From the NCBI RefSeq assembly GCF_021134715.1, contig NC_060017.1, positions 434,001 through 498,000 on the forward strand: DNA of 64,000 nucleotides. Direction: 5' to 3'. The translations under genes were made by a program, and so were the position numbers. Positions 11,691 through 22,568 of the stretch are shown piece after piece. This DNA comes from Daphnia pulex. Lineage: Eukaryota; Arthropoda; Branchiopoda; Diplostraca; Daphniidae. The notes under the pieces are model-generated. The model searched no databases. It was not told where the DNA came from and worked only from the letters and a program-made list of their open reading frames with translations. The stretch's first letter is position 1, and each line of letters opens with the position of its first letter.

Positions 11691-11699
11691 TTTCCAACG

Positions 11700-11980
11700 A
11701 GGATAAGCAACTGTTGGTGCGGTCAAACGATTCACTCTGGAAGGTCGAACATAAGGATGGGGAGCAGTAGTTGAACGAACAGGAGGAGGAGCAGCAGTTG
11801 AATTCTCAAGCAGGCAGCTTGAGAATTTCTCAAGCAGGCAGCTTGAGAATTCCTCAAGCTGCTCACCCTTCGGTTCGATCTCGGATGCCCGTACCTCGTG
11901 CAATGATTCGTTCAACTGCTGCTGCTCCTCCCCCTTTTCTTCCCACTGCTAGAGGAGTGTTACCGCACTAATAGTTGCTT
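11700..11980. repeat. Fragment of the Gln/Glu-rich dispersed repeat, with hairpin
   Basis: Contains GGAGGAGCAGCAGTTGAA-type sequence and the CGATCTCGG...CCCGTACCTCGTGCAA stretch that recur at 29.9-30.3 kb and 51.4-51.7 kb. Around 11803-11860 the unit TTCTCAAG/CAGGCAGCTTGAGAA is repeated and is self-complementary, which forms a hairpin. Confidence 0.5.
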
Positions 11981-12116
11981 ATCCTCGTGATTCCACGCCC
12001 TTATTTGTCTTTAAAATCTGCTCCTGGGCCAGCTAGACACAAATAGACACACACAAATTCCGGATATGAATAATAAAATGACGAAAAATGTGTTTCTCTT
12101 CTCTTATCCATTCTTT

Positions 12117-13416
12117 TCATCCCTCTGAGAATAATTCGTAGTGAATCGGAGTTTCAGAGGTCGGATCGACGTAATAAGACGGAGCAGAGGTGGTGTAGTA
12201 AGTTGGGGCAACGTAATATTTAGGCTCTTCAGTGGTGTAGTAAGGAGCCGCTGTGGTGGTGTAACTCGGGGCAGAGTAGTACTTGGGGGCCTTAGGGTAG
12301 TAGCTCGGAGCGGCGTATGTCGTGGTTTTGTATTCTGCCGCTTCTGTGTAGTAAACTGCCTCAGTATAGGTGTAGTGATCTGGAACGGCGGTCTCGTAGT
12401 GGCTCAGGGCTGAATAGTATTGAGGTGCCTCGGTGTAGTAAGTCGGCTCTGCGTAGTAAGTTGGGGCAGCTGTGGTGTAGTAAGTTGGCGCAACGTGATA
12501 CTTGAAAGCTTCAGTGGTGTAGCTTGGAGCCGAGTAATATTTCGGGGACTCGGTGAAATACTCTGCAGCCTTGGTGGTGTAGTAGAAGGCAGTTGTGTAG
12601 TACTCAGCAGCTCTTGTTGTGTAGTAGGAGGCATTTGTGTAGTATTCTGGAGCCTTGGTGGTGTAGTAAGCAGCAGTGGTGTAGGATTCTGGAGCCTTGG
12701 TGGTGTAGTAGGCAGCAGTGGTGTAGTATTCTGGAGCCTTAGTGGTGTATTAGGAAGCCGTTGTGTAGTACTCGGGAGCCTTGGTGGTGTAGTAGGAGGC
12801 TGCAGTGGTGTAGTACTCCGGAGCCTTGGTGGTGCAATACTTTGTAGCCTCGGTGTAGTACTCAGGGGCCTTTGTCGTGTAATAGGGGGCAGCGGTGTAG
12901 TACTCAGGAGGCTTGGTGGTGTAGTAGGAAGCCGTTGTGTAGTACTCGGGAGTCTTGGTGGTGTAGTAGGAGGCTGCAGTGGTGTAGTAGGAGGCTGCAG
13001 TTGTGTAGTAGGAGGCTGCAGTTGTGTAGTAGGAGGCTGCAGTTGTGTAGTAGGAGGCTGCAGTGGTGTAGTAGGAGGCTGCAGTGGTGTAGTAGGATGC
13101 CGTTGTATACTACTCAAGAGCTTTTGTGGTGTAGTACTTTGGAGCCTCGGTGGCGTACTCTGCCTTCTTGGGGGCGTAAACAGGAGACGGGCCAACAGGT
13201 CCTCCCTTGGTCGATCCGGCCATCATTGATGCAACCGCCAACAGCAGCATGACGCCGTAGTTAGCTAAAGAAAACTAAATAAAACCATATTAATATGTCG
13301 TTTACACAATTAGTGAGCAAAACTTTTTTAAAATTTAACTTAAAAAAAACATGTGAGAGTTGCAAACAATATGTTAAAGTCTACTGAACTAGAATTAAAG
13401 TTAAATAATTACCCAT
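12117..13416 (-). pseudogene. Secreted Tyr/Thr/Ala/Pro-repeat (cuticle-like) protein with two stops
   Basis: A tiny first exon (ATG plus one base, 13416-13413) joins exon 2 at 13264 to give MANYGVMLLLAVASMMAGST, a clear signal peptide. The rest, to a TGA at 12117, is a low-complexity repeat of YYTTKAPE, YYTTAAS and similar units. A block at about 12968-13095 repeats a 24-nt unit (YYTTAAS plus a residue) six or seven times. The frame is kept throughout, but two Tyr codons have become stops: TAG near 13110 (KALE*YTT) and TAA near 12752 (TAS*YTTKAPE). A third Tyr became Cys near 12838. Such arthropod proteins are structural (cuticle or extracellular matrix). The point nonsense changes suggest a decaying copy. 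Confidence 0.7.
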
Positions 13417-13419
13417 AGT

Positions 13420-14250
13420 AGCGAGCTGAAAGTACTCTGATCTAGATGATACAGCGGATGACAAACTGAAGTACTGCTGGTGATGTCGTGTGGAGGAGAC
13501 ACACTCGACTGATTAAATTTGTCTCTTTCTCCCTTTTTATATGTCTCCAATAAAGCACATCATCCGTCTGAAGCGGGAAAAAACGGCCTTGGGCATGCTT
13601 TAGGCTATTCACGTGCGACGTATGAGGTAAGAGTCTAGATTTTCTAACCCTACCTCTAGGGCGTGACGTATTTGGCTTTGGGCGTCACGTTGGTTATCGT
13701 TCTCGTGGACCTTTTGATGTATTATAAATTTACATCTGGCATTGTGGCTTGCGGTGGAGAACTTTATTAAATTAAATCTAATGACATAATAACTGGCCCT
13801 TTTCGCTTCTCGAATCATCTGGTCAAATTGTTTTATTGTATATGTGATAAGATTTTGTAAGATGGTTACAGGCTTAAGACGATGAACGCGTTATTTTTTA
13901 ATTAGATTGGATTATACAAAAAGCGGAAAAATGTGTATGCTTGTTAGATTGCTGAAGTATATGTGTATTTGTGTGATAAGCAAGAAAAATCTAATGATTA
14001 AAGGTACATATTATTGGGCAGAGATTGACAGATCAATTACCGCTGAAATATGGAATAGACTTCTAGATTCTATTTCTATCTAAATGTTTTCAAATCATTA
14101 AAAAACAAATTTCTGTTGTACACTATCTCAGACAAGATTATTTGAATCTTTTGTTTAAAAGGGTGTGTCCTTGCGACAGTTGGAATTGAAGTCGTTTGGT
14201 AAATCGCACGTTGGATAATACGGATATTAAAAGCTGTCGGTTAAAACAGT
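13420..14250. other. Upstream region of the repeat-protein gene, no gene seen
   Basis: Contains the presumed promoter of the secreted repeat protein (a CTTTTTATATGTC stretch near 13530 could be a TATA region on the minus strand). No further coding or repeat signal is recognised. Confidence 0.3.
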
Positions 14251-14592
14251 CTAGCACAATCCGCCAGGGCGCCAGGGCATTCCATACGAATCGGAACACC
14301 ATTGGAGCATTGATGGTAATATCTGAGATTTCAAAAATGTCGCTGTATTGTTATGAAGACACATAGTTGTTGCATAGTTGTATGTAAAGTTTATTTTCTC
14401 TATACATATACCCACAGTAAAATGCGTCAGACAGGAATACTGTATTGTAACTATATTCTGGACATGTTCCGACGGGAGTTGGCAATGGCGCCTCCCCGGG
14501 ATTGCCCATATTTCTGTCAAGTTACGGAAGAGCGGAGCAGCTGACAACCATAAGTGCAACCAAGAGGTAACTCCAAGCAAAATCCATTCTCA
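14251..14592 (-). CDS. Possible small secreted protein
   Basis: The minus strand from about 14592 reads MRMDFAWSYLLVALMVVSCS followed by ALP, a good signal peptide. A stop follows, but a short intron or an indel would connect to a Cys-containing stretch (PTPVGTCPEYSYNTVFLSDA, FYCGYMYRENK). No family is recognised. It may be a small Cys-stabilised secreted protein or a decayed copy. Confidence 0.3.
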
Positions 14593-14599
14593 TTTCCAA

Positions 14600-15060
14600 A
14601 ATCCAAAAAAGCAGTTTTCAGTTTTTCATTTTTCTTCTGAACCATCTAGCGAATTTTAAATAGATAAAAAAAATAGTAGTCCATATTTTTTTAGATATCT
14701 TTGCTTTTACTTTTTTCATGTAAGTAGAGAAAAATTTGCCTATTCATCGGTGATTATCGCGATTTCTGAAAATTTTGAATCTCAGTAAATTACTTTATCA
14801 ATGGGTTGGTTATCTCTTAAGTTATATTAACCAGATCAATCAACACTAATTAGTAATAAATAATTCCAGCAATTAATTAAGCAAAAAAGTTTAGAAAGAA
14901 AACTGTTAAATTGCACCTCCAAATAGCAAATTAACTGGGTTTTATTTTGTAACCTCGACGTTGTGACACCAACGAACGCTTATAGACCATAGCGGCATAC
15001 ACAACAACGAAAGCAATGGAAAGGGAAATAATTAAAAGCAAAATGTTTTGAATTATGAAC
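14600..15060. other. 3' flank of the leucine-rich-repeat gene
   Basis: AT-rich; no gene or repeat is recognised. Confidence 0.3.
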
Positions 15061-15062
15061 AA

Positions 15063-15800
15063 TTAGATAGACACAAAATCTAATTTCAACTCCCAATTTT
15101 TCTGTTCGCTTTTCTCTTTCCATTCATTCATGTTCTCTGCCATAAGCAGTTCTGAACGTGCTGGGTGGTTGAATAGCAACGTCAGTTCCTTGATTGAGTT
15201 TTTATCACTCATTAATACATCAATTCCCTTTTTGGTCAAAGAATCGCAGAAAGCTAATTCTACTTCTACCAAATTTTGAAAATCATGAAGCAACGCGGCC
15301 CTTTCAAGTATGCCATCCGTAAGTTCAAAACAATCAGTAATTTCAAGACCCCTGAGAGAAGGCGAAGACAATAGCAAGAGTAGGGATTCGGAATTAAGAG
15401 ACGAATAGGTCAGACGCAATACTTCAAGTTTCTTCAAAATTGGATGTTCAACTTTGATTCGTTTCCAACGCACAGAACTGTCCTGTTCTTCAACAGGAAT
15501 TTCACAGCAAACGCAACTATCAATTGAAAGTGAGTTGAGATTAGGACATAACTCGAAGATAGAATGAAAGTCGACATGATGGAAATTTTTAAGTTTCAGG
15601 CTCTCGAGAAGATTCCCATTGGCCTTTAGCAATGGAATCACTCCATCATAAAAAGTTACTTCGGGACAAGCAGAAATATGTAGGTGACAAAGACTAGCAA
15701 CTGACAATAATTCCAACAAGTCACTATTAACAAGCGATCCACGAATCAAGTAGACCAAAATCCCGGAGCGGCTTTCCTGATCTAAATCCGGAAAAGGCAT
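15063..15800 (-). CDS. Leucine-rich-repeat (RNI-like) protein, 3' part
   Basis: One long exon (MPFPDLDQESRSGILVYLIR to a stop at 15063) with leucine-rich repeats of the ribonuclease-inhibitor type: LLELLSVASLCHLHISACPE, LCPNLNSLSIDSC, LEVLRLTYSSLNSESLLLLL, LRGLEITDCFELTDGILERA, LVEVELAFCDSLTKKGI. A TTTTTTTTAG acceptor lies just upstream. It continues the same minus-strand gene whose 5' exons are at 20660-19567. Such proteins commonly act as substrate adaptors of cullin ubiquitin ligases, but no F-box or BC-box is clear here. The first 71 bases of the coding part are duplicated in inverted orientation at 16639-16709. Confidence 0.65.
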   Translation of the reverse strand: MPFPDLDQESRSGILVYLIRGSLVNSDLLELLSVASLCHLHISACPEVTFYDGVIPLLKANGNLLESLKLKNFHHVDFHSIFELCPNLNSLSIDSCVCCEIPVEEQDSSVRWKRIKVEHPILKKLEVLRLTYSSLNSESLLLLLSSPSLRGLEITDCFELTDGILERAALLHDFQNLVEVELAFCDSLTKKGIDVLMSDKNSIKELTLLFNHPARSELLMAENMNEWKEKSEQKNWELKLDFVSI

Positions 15801-16709
15801 TAAAAATCTAAAAAAAATATAGCCATGTTCGCCTTCGCACGCCGGATTTACCTGCGTTTGCAGAATGACGATTTTCCCCCCCGTTTAGGAGTTATTTAGC
15901 TCTAAAGTTTGGTTTTTTTGAATTTTGTCAGAAAGTGGGGGGGCTTTGACATCCATTTTGGAAAAAGTGGGGGAGCTAGGGAAAAAACTAATTTTTTGAA
16001 AAGGTTTATTGCATACTCAACCACCGAAATCCAAAAGGAATTTCCTTTCCGGATTTTATTGGTTGAGATATTACCAATTTAGTGAAAAGATAATTTAGCT
16101 GGTTTCCCTCCCTGGCTTGCAGCCATTTTTTCGTACGGTCCGCTGCGCTCCTGGTGGAAGCCAGCAGAAGGTCTTATACATCGGCCTATAAGAAACCTGG
16201 GTTCACTATATATGAAGGCCTGTATAAATGCAATGGGTCTAATGTGAAGGCCGATACATAAGACCTTCTGCTGGCTTCCACCAGGAGCGCAGCGGACCGT
16301 ACGAAAAAATGGCTGCAAGCCAGGGAGGGAAACCAGCTAAATTATCTTTTCACTAAATTGGTAATATCTCAACCAATAAAATCCGGAAAGGAAATTCCTT
16401 TTGGATTTCGGTGGTTGAGTATGCAATAAACCTTTTCAAAAAATTAGTTTTTTCCCTAGCTCCCCCACTTTTTTCCAAAATGGATGTCAAAGCCCCCCCA
16501 CTTTCTGACAAAATTCAAAAAAACCAAACTTTAGAGCTAAATAACTCCTAAACGGGGGGGAAAATCGTCATTCTGCAAACGCAGGTAAATCCGGCGTGCA
16601 AAGACGAACATGGCTATATTTTTTTTAGATTTTTAATGCCTTTTCCGGATTTAGATCAGGAAAGCCGCTCCGGGATTTTGGTCTACTTGATTCGTGGATC
16701 GCTTGTTAA
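15727..16709. repeat. Near-perfect 983-bp palindrome
   Basis: The arms 15727-16186 and 16249-16709 are reverse complements with only a few changes (for example GTTCGCCTTCGCACGCC against GTTCGTCTTTGCACGCC). The central loop is about 62 bp. The outer 70-75 bp of each arm is the start of the leucine-rich-repeat exon, and the rest is intron-like DNA with G/C homopolymer runs. Confidence 0.85.
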
Positions 16710-16721
16710 GAAAACCACTGA

Positions 16722-19566
16722 TAGTCTGGGAGCTGGGTGACCAAAAAATGACTTTTGTTTAGCAAAAGGTTTGAGGCTAAAATGTGGTTAGGGGGGGTAT
16801 GACACACACGAAAAGCCACGTCTGTCGACTGGCGGCCGGGGCGTTCAAGCGTGACGCGATCCCGAAGTCGGCGGGAACTGTAAAAAAATGTAACTTTGTT
16901 TAGCAAGCCCAAATTTTTCTAGGAATCAAGCTAACATTATGTCGATCAGTAATCCCGGTAGACAGACGTCGATATCTGAGCCCTTGGGGGCAACAGACGT
17001 CGGTGTGTAACGGTTTTTCACGAACTGTCAGTCGTTATTTGATACTGGCAACGCTGTTTCGGATACCGGCAATACTGTATCCAAGGCGCTTATTTTTAAA
17101 TAACTGGCGTTTCTTGGGGAATATAATGACTAGGAATTCATTAAAACTGGTTATTTAACACTTATAACGACTTATAAATCAATTTAGTAATTGAATTATA
17201 TGTTTAATTAATAATTAGCTGCTAAGGCAGCATAAAAACAATATGGTGGCAGCTTTTTTAACGTCCAACGACGGACCGATCCACTATCCTTACTCCGTCG
17301 ACCGAAATGATCTCCCATTTTCGTTTTCTCTCTCGTCACACGCGCACACAAGAAAATGTCGTAAAAGAATTTTCCCTTTTGTCCGGCATCACCAATTCCC
17401 GTCAGTTTGCATCGCCAGAGTGTCTCTGTAAATAGTCAATTTCTCATCATATCCCAAACGAAACAATTATTTAACTTAATTATCCCTCATTTATTTCTCG
17501 CCCTCTTTATCTGCTCTGTGTGTGTGTGTGTAACTGATGCTGTGTGAGCAAGTGCAAGTGTGATTGAGTGCCAAGGGAATTCCATATTCAATTGCTGTCG
17601 TGGGTTCTAGGGTTCGAAAGCGACTAGGTGCTGAGGTTTACGTTCGGTTTACGTTTGCAGTTTATTTTTCTTTCACGCCGGAATTTTTGGTTTGTGTTCT
17701 GAACAGCGAAAGAAAAAAGGCCAGCTGATGCCTTGGAACAGATGCGCATTGGTCAGAGAGGACAGTTGGTATGCTGCTGCCCCATCTCGTTTCACTCTTA
17801 AGTTCTGGCGGTTGCTGTCGACTTGTCTAGCCCCATCACATCCGGCAGCATCCAAGAGACGACGACTGTGATCCGATCCGGTGCCAATTGACACGAATCT
17901 AACAAACAAGAAAAAGGAGAAGATTTGCGCTGTCTGCCGTGCGTGCGTTTGTGTTTATGTGTGCTTTTCTTTTTATTTGTTCGATGTTTTTCATTCAACC
18001 CGCTTTTTTTTGTGATGCTGTCATTTCTTGTCACGGCCATTGTGACGATGACGATGGGACTGTTAACCGTCTGGGATAGTGTGAGGCGTTATCAGGGGCG
18101 TCCGCAGTGGTGGCGGCGGGACGCGGCGGGAACGGGATCGTACAAAATCCAGTCCCGGCCACTGCTAGGAACGAGTGAACGACCCACCAGCAGCTGTTGC
18201 GCTCGTCGTCAACTGGACTAAGCGCAATAGTAACAATAATTGGCAGGAAATTTATATCGCGGATTTTTTGGGGCTGAGAGAACACGAGATCGAACCCCAT
18301 CAGATGATATTAGAAAGAAAAAGAATGAAGAAAGAAAGGCTGTACAGGAAATTCCGCCGAGAATAATTCCTTTCAGAGACGATTCCCTTCAGAGTCGTCG
18401 GTCAATTCGACCGGTTTGTATTTTCTCGGGGGCCAATAAAAAATAACCATTTCATTTTTTAAATTATTCGATCTATCTTATCTCTTTTTCCCTATATCCC
18501 TTGTCGATGTGTCTAGTAGTAATAATACCTTGCGCAATAATAAAAAGAAGAAGAGCCAGCCAGCCAACGTTGCTGGTTGGATTATTGTTATTAGATGGAT
18601 GCTGCAACAAAATAAGCGTTTGCAACCTTTGGCACCCGTTTCTGGTCTGATTTGATCGCGCGCCACTCGCAAATCTGACAATTAGGAACGATGACACATC
18701 AACTCGTTTAGTACCACACTGTCGGTCCGCTTGTCCCTCCCAATTGCCAACTTACCAATAGACCAGCATGTAGTCCTCCTCCTCTTTCCTATTTTGCGAG
18801 CTTTGAGAATTCAGAGAGACGGACAAAATGAGCCCGGCCATAATATTACAGTAGCACAGCAGAGATCCGGTCGGGATATATATTGAAAAAAAGAGGTTTC
18901 CCTTATAATCTTTAGATATTTATTCCCAGCGACTATGTGGACGTCTCCAGATAAAAAAAATTTATAAAAAAGATAATTTCGGTCGACGGAGTGAGGATAG
19001 AGTCTGATCGGTCCGTCGTTGGACGTTAAAAAAGCTGCCACCATATTGTTTTTATGCTGCCTTAGCAGCTAATTATTAATTAAACATATAATTCAATTAC
19101 TAAATTGATTTATAAGTCGTTATAAGTGTTAAATAACCAGTTTTAATGAATTCCTAGTCATTATATTCCCCAAGAAACGCCAGTTATTTAAAAATAAGCG
19201 CCTTGGATACAGTATTGCCGGTATCCGAAACAGCGTTGCCAGTATCAAATAACGACTGACAGTTCGTGAAAAACCGTTACACACCGACGTCTGTTGCCCC
19301 CAAGGGCTCAGATATCGACGTCTGTCTACCGGGATTACTGATCGACATAATGTTATCTTGCTTCCTAGAAAAATTTGGGCTTGCTAAACAAAGTTACATT
19401 TTTTTACAGTTCCCGCCGACTTCGGGATCGCGTCACGCTTGAACGCCCCGGCCGCCAGTCGACAGACGTGGCTTTTCGTGTGTGTCATACCCCCCCCTAA
19501 CCACATTTTAGCCTCAAACCTTTTGCTAAACAAAAGTCATTTTTTGGTCACCCAGCTCCCAGACTA
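16722..19566. mobile_element. 2.8-kb long-TIR DNA element inserted in the LRR gene
   Basis: The terminal inverted repeats run from TAGTCTGGGAGCTGGGTGAC at 16722 to its reverse complement ending at 19566. They match almost perfectly for about 590 bp (to about 17311 and from about 18977). TGA flanks both ends (16719-16721 and 19567-19569), a probable 3-bp target duplication. The TIRs contain ACGTCTGTCGACTGGC, paired GTTTAGCAA motifs and GACAGACGTC. The 1.66-kb core has no transposase: it contains a (TG)n run near 17520 and open frames without family resemblance (for example 17925-18221). It is thus non-autonomous. A diverged solo end lies at 9530. Confidence 0.82.
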
Positions 19567-20660
19567 TGATCCCCTTAATCTTGACATTGATAATTGAAGG
19601 GCAAATAAGAAGCGCTAAGGGTAAGCTTCTATGTGTATACGGACTGGCGACAGCGATTGCAATTAAGGAATATTTGGGGATCAAGGGGAGGTTATTACTC
19701 TCAAACGCTAATTGATGCATGTCACTCAAGACTTCTACAACTAACTCATGACGTAAAACTCTCAAGGAGGGCAGGTTTTGAAGAGCGATTTGAATTCCTT
19801 TCTTGGTAACGCTAGTTCCCTTAATGCGCAATATCTGAATACATTTGCACTTCCCATTATCCCACATATAAACTATTCTTCCACTTTCTTCTTCCAAATG
19901 GTGGGCATCACCACACAATCTTTGAATTCCAGCATCAGTCACAGCTGGACAATGACTCACATCCAGCTCCCTTCAAAATATTACATTTTCACATTAATAG
20001 AATTCTAGACAATAAAAATATTTCAATTGACACTTTTCTACCTTAGATATTTGCAATATGTTCCAAAAACTTCCATGCTATTATCTCCCACTGAAGTGTA
20101 TGCAATCTCCAAATTCTGTAATTGCTGGAATCTAGGAAAGCATTGTAGTATGGATGTGTCAATATCAAGAATGTTGCCTCTGTGCCTCTGAAATTCCATC
20201 GATTTCATACACTGCAATATTTAAAAAAAAATGAGCCCAACTGTAAGATTATATTACTAGAACAAGAAACTTAGTTGATTATTACTGGACATTGGATAGC
20301 AGCATGTTTAAGATATCCACGAATCTGAACTTCATTACATGAGGCTAATAGAAGCTCAGTGAGTTGAGAAGAGATAACCCATTTCAAGTGATTACCCAAC
20401 AAACCATTATAGCGAAGATAGTACATGATTTCCTCCAGAACAAGTATAGCTATAATCAATAAAATGTGTTGATTACAGTAAAGTCAATTACGTATCACAT
20501 TCCATAACTTACGTAGTTGATGTAAAGGACTCGTGCCGAGCTCTGTATCTGATATGGTGTCTGATAGCTTGATTGGCTTCCATGACCACTGATCCATGCG
20601 TTGAACAACATTCGCTATCGACAGTTCCAATAAAGTTTTTGGACTTTTCGCTCGAGGCAT
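19567..20660 (-). CDS. Leucine-rich-repeat (RNI-like) protein, 5' exons
   Basis: Four exons join in phase: 20660-20513 (MPRAKSPKTLLELSIANVVQ), 20449-20286, 20211-20042 and 19970-19567. They contain repeats such as LTELLLASCNEVQIRGYLKH, LQNLEIAYTSVGDNSMEVF, LDVSHCPAVTDAGIQRLCGD and IQILRIKGTSVTKKGIQIAL. The gene runs into the inserted element at KIKGI, with the remaining coding sequence at 15800-15063. The N-terminal helix LLELSIANVVQRM resembles the start of ZYG11/ZER1-type or F-box-like LRR proteins, a loose likeness only. With 3.8 kb of element plus palindrome between its halves the gene is probably inactivated, unless the insertion lies in what can be spliced out. Confidence 0.65.
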
Positions 20661-22560
20661 AATGAAATAACAAAAAAAAAGTGTTTTTCGAATATTACTG
20701 GCGTTACACGGCTATGTGTAAGTTTAAGTTTTTTTTTTAAATCGAAAAAGCAAAACGCCACTAAGTCGCTAACGCGTGAAGGTGAACAAAAACGAGACCT
20801 CTGCTGTCTGCTGTAATCTAATCGTCTGCTTAACAACATTGCAAGGTGTTCTTTTTCCGACGTTTCTTTTTTAAATCAATGAAATTCGCCACCTTAAATT
20901 AAAAAATAAATTAGCTACAATTAATAAGAATTATTATTTTGTATAGTTTACCCTTTTTCAATGAATTATTTAAATGTATTTACCCAGCCCACTCAGCTGA
21001 CTGGCAGCCACCTGTCGGTAAGAACCGAAGATGCGGTTAAGAACCAAAAAAGTAAGAACCCTTGCGTGTCGTCCGGTCGTTATTAAAAAAATAGCTGAAA
21101 CCTACATTGTCAGCTACCTGCGTTAGCAAGGTGCCCGAAGGGAAATTTGCGATTTTTTTTCATTATTAAGAGATCAAAATAGCGTACTATGACCTACAAA
21201 AGTCTGAGAAAAGCTACATTATATTAAATCTAAAAAATACTACTTAATCCACAGTATCCACACTAAGAAAAAAATATGTGTCGAAAACTTCTGAAGAGAT
21301 TCCCTCATTGTAATATTTACCTATTCATCTTCTCTGCTCATGCATCCTATCTATACGAGGTGGGTGATTCCATATGAAAACGACCAAAACCTGTAGCGAC
21401 CATCTCATGGATTTGATCGCCACTAGGCTTTTTCGATTCATATCAATAAAAAAAATTTTTCCTCGAAAGATTTTGAAAAAAAATGGCGCGTTCGCCTGGC
21501 GCGAACGTTTGAATTTTTTAAAAGTCCGCTTGACAATATAATGGGTGCGGTACTCAAGTCCCAGTCGTCATTGGTAACTTGCGACTTAAGCACCAAAAAT
21601 AAAAAAATACGTCAAAAGACCCAAACGTAAAGTGTCCCATATTATTTATGACGCATACGTCATATCATATGTCCCAAATGTAACAAATTCCACTGTTATT
21701 TTTTTTTGCCATTTGTCCCGAAAGATTTATGTCCTGGCGTAATAAAATCCAAAAGACACAAGGCCAAGTGTTTAAAAGAACCCATGCAATTATGTCCCAT
21801 AATGGTAAATGGCATTAATGTCCATTCGTCATTTGTCCCAAGCTATTTATTCCATTCGTCATTAGTCCCAAGCTATTTATTCTGAAATTTGGCATCCCTG
21901 CAGCTTAGCGGAAGAATTTAAATTTGTTTTCTTCAAATAGCTAGTACTGTGCGTGCCCGCCACCCCCGCCCTCCCCCCTTCTTGCTTCGTTTATCGCTTA
22001 AATTACCGTGATACTTTTACTTTTTTAGTATAGATACGAGCAACCTGAGCCCCGGTCAAATCCGGGGAACTTTTGTCTAGCGTAAAGTCGGACTGTTTTG
22101 CTATTCGCTTTTCTGTAGCACGATCTACCCGTAATATATTTTATCGTGGGAAATCTGCCCAGTACCTTACTTGAAGATTTCGTCATCACGGCGATGCTAT
22201 AGACATCTGGTGGTGATGCTGGTTGTTGCGTCATCAAAGATTGCGTCATCACGGCGACGACATCTGGTGGTGATTGGCATGTTTGGGCATGTTCCATTTT
22301 GGGGGAGGAGCCTGTGTTGACACATTATGCGTGACATGAATAAGCCCCTCCCCCAAAAGCTTGTTCTTTTATTATATATGGATTATTATAGATAGATCAA
22401 TCAAACATATCGGAACATTCAATAAATATCTGTGAATCATAAGGTGTGCGACTTAGTCGCCACCCCGCGTCGCACTTTTTTAAAGCTCATGGCTTAAGTT
22501 ACAGCAAAATTTATTATTAGCCATATGGAATTAGAAGATATTTAACTTTAACATATATCG
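20661..22560. other. Intergenic region with short direct repeats
   Basis: No gene seen. At about 21822-21885 a 30-bp unit with ATTCGTCAT, GTCCCAAGCTATTTATTC is present twice, and GTCCCA/GTCCCG motifs recur from 21640 on. At about 22293-22358 an inverted pair (TTTTGGGGGAGGAGCC and GCCCCTCCCCCAAAA) could form a hairpin. Confidence 0.4.
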
Positions 22561-22568
22561 CTGTCGAT

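Noticed and set aside
12404..13252. Long plus- and minus-strand open frames over the YYTT repeat (for example a 269-codon plus-strand frame)
   Set aside because: They are shadow frames of the 24-nt repeat. Only the minus-strand frame with the signal peptide gives a sensible secreted protein.
17243..18300. Open frames in the core of the 2.8-kb element as possible transposase
   Set aside because: No catalytic motif or family likeness; short frames with mixed composition. The one with a hydrophobic stretch (near 18031) has no splice or homology support.
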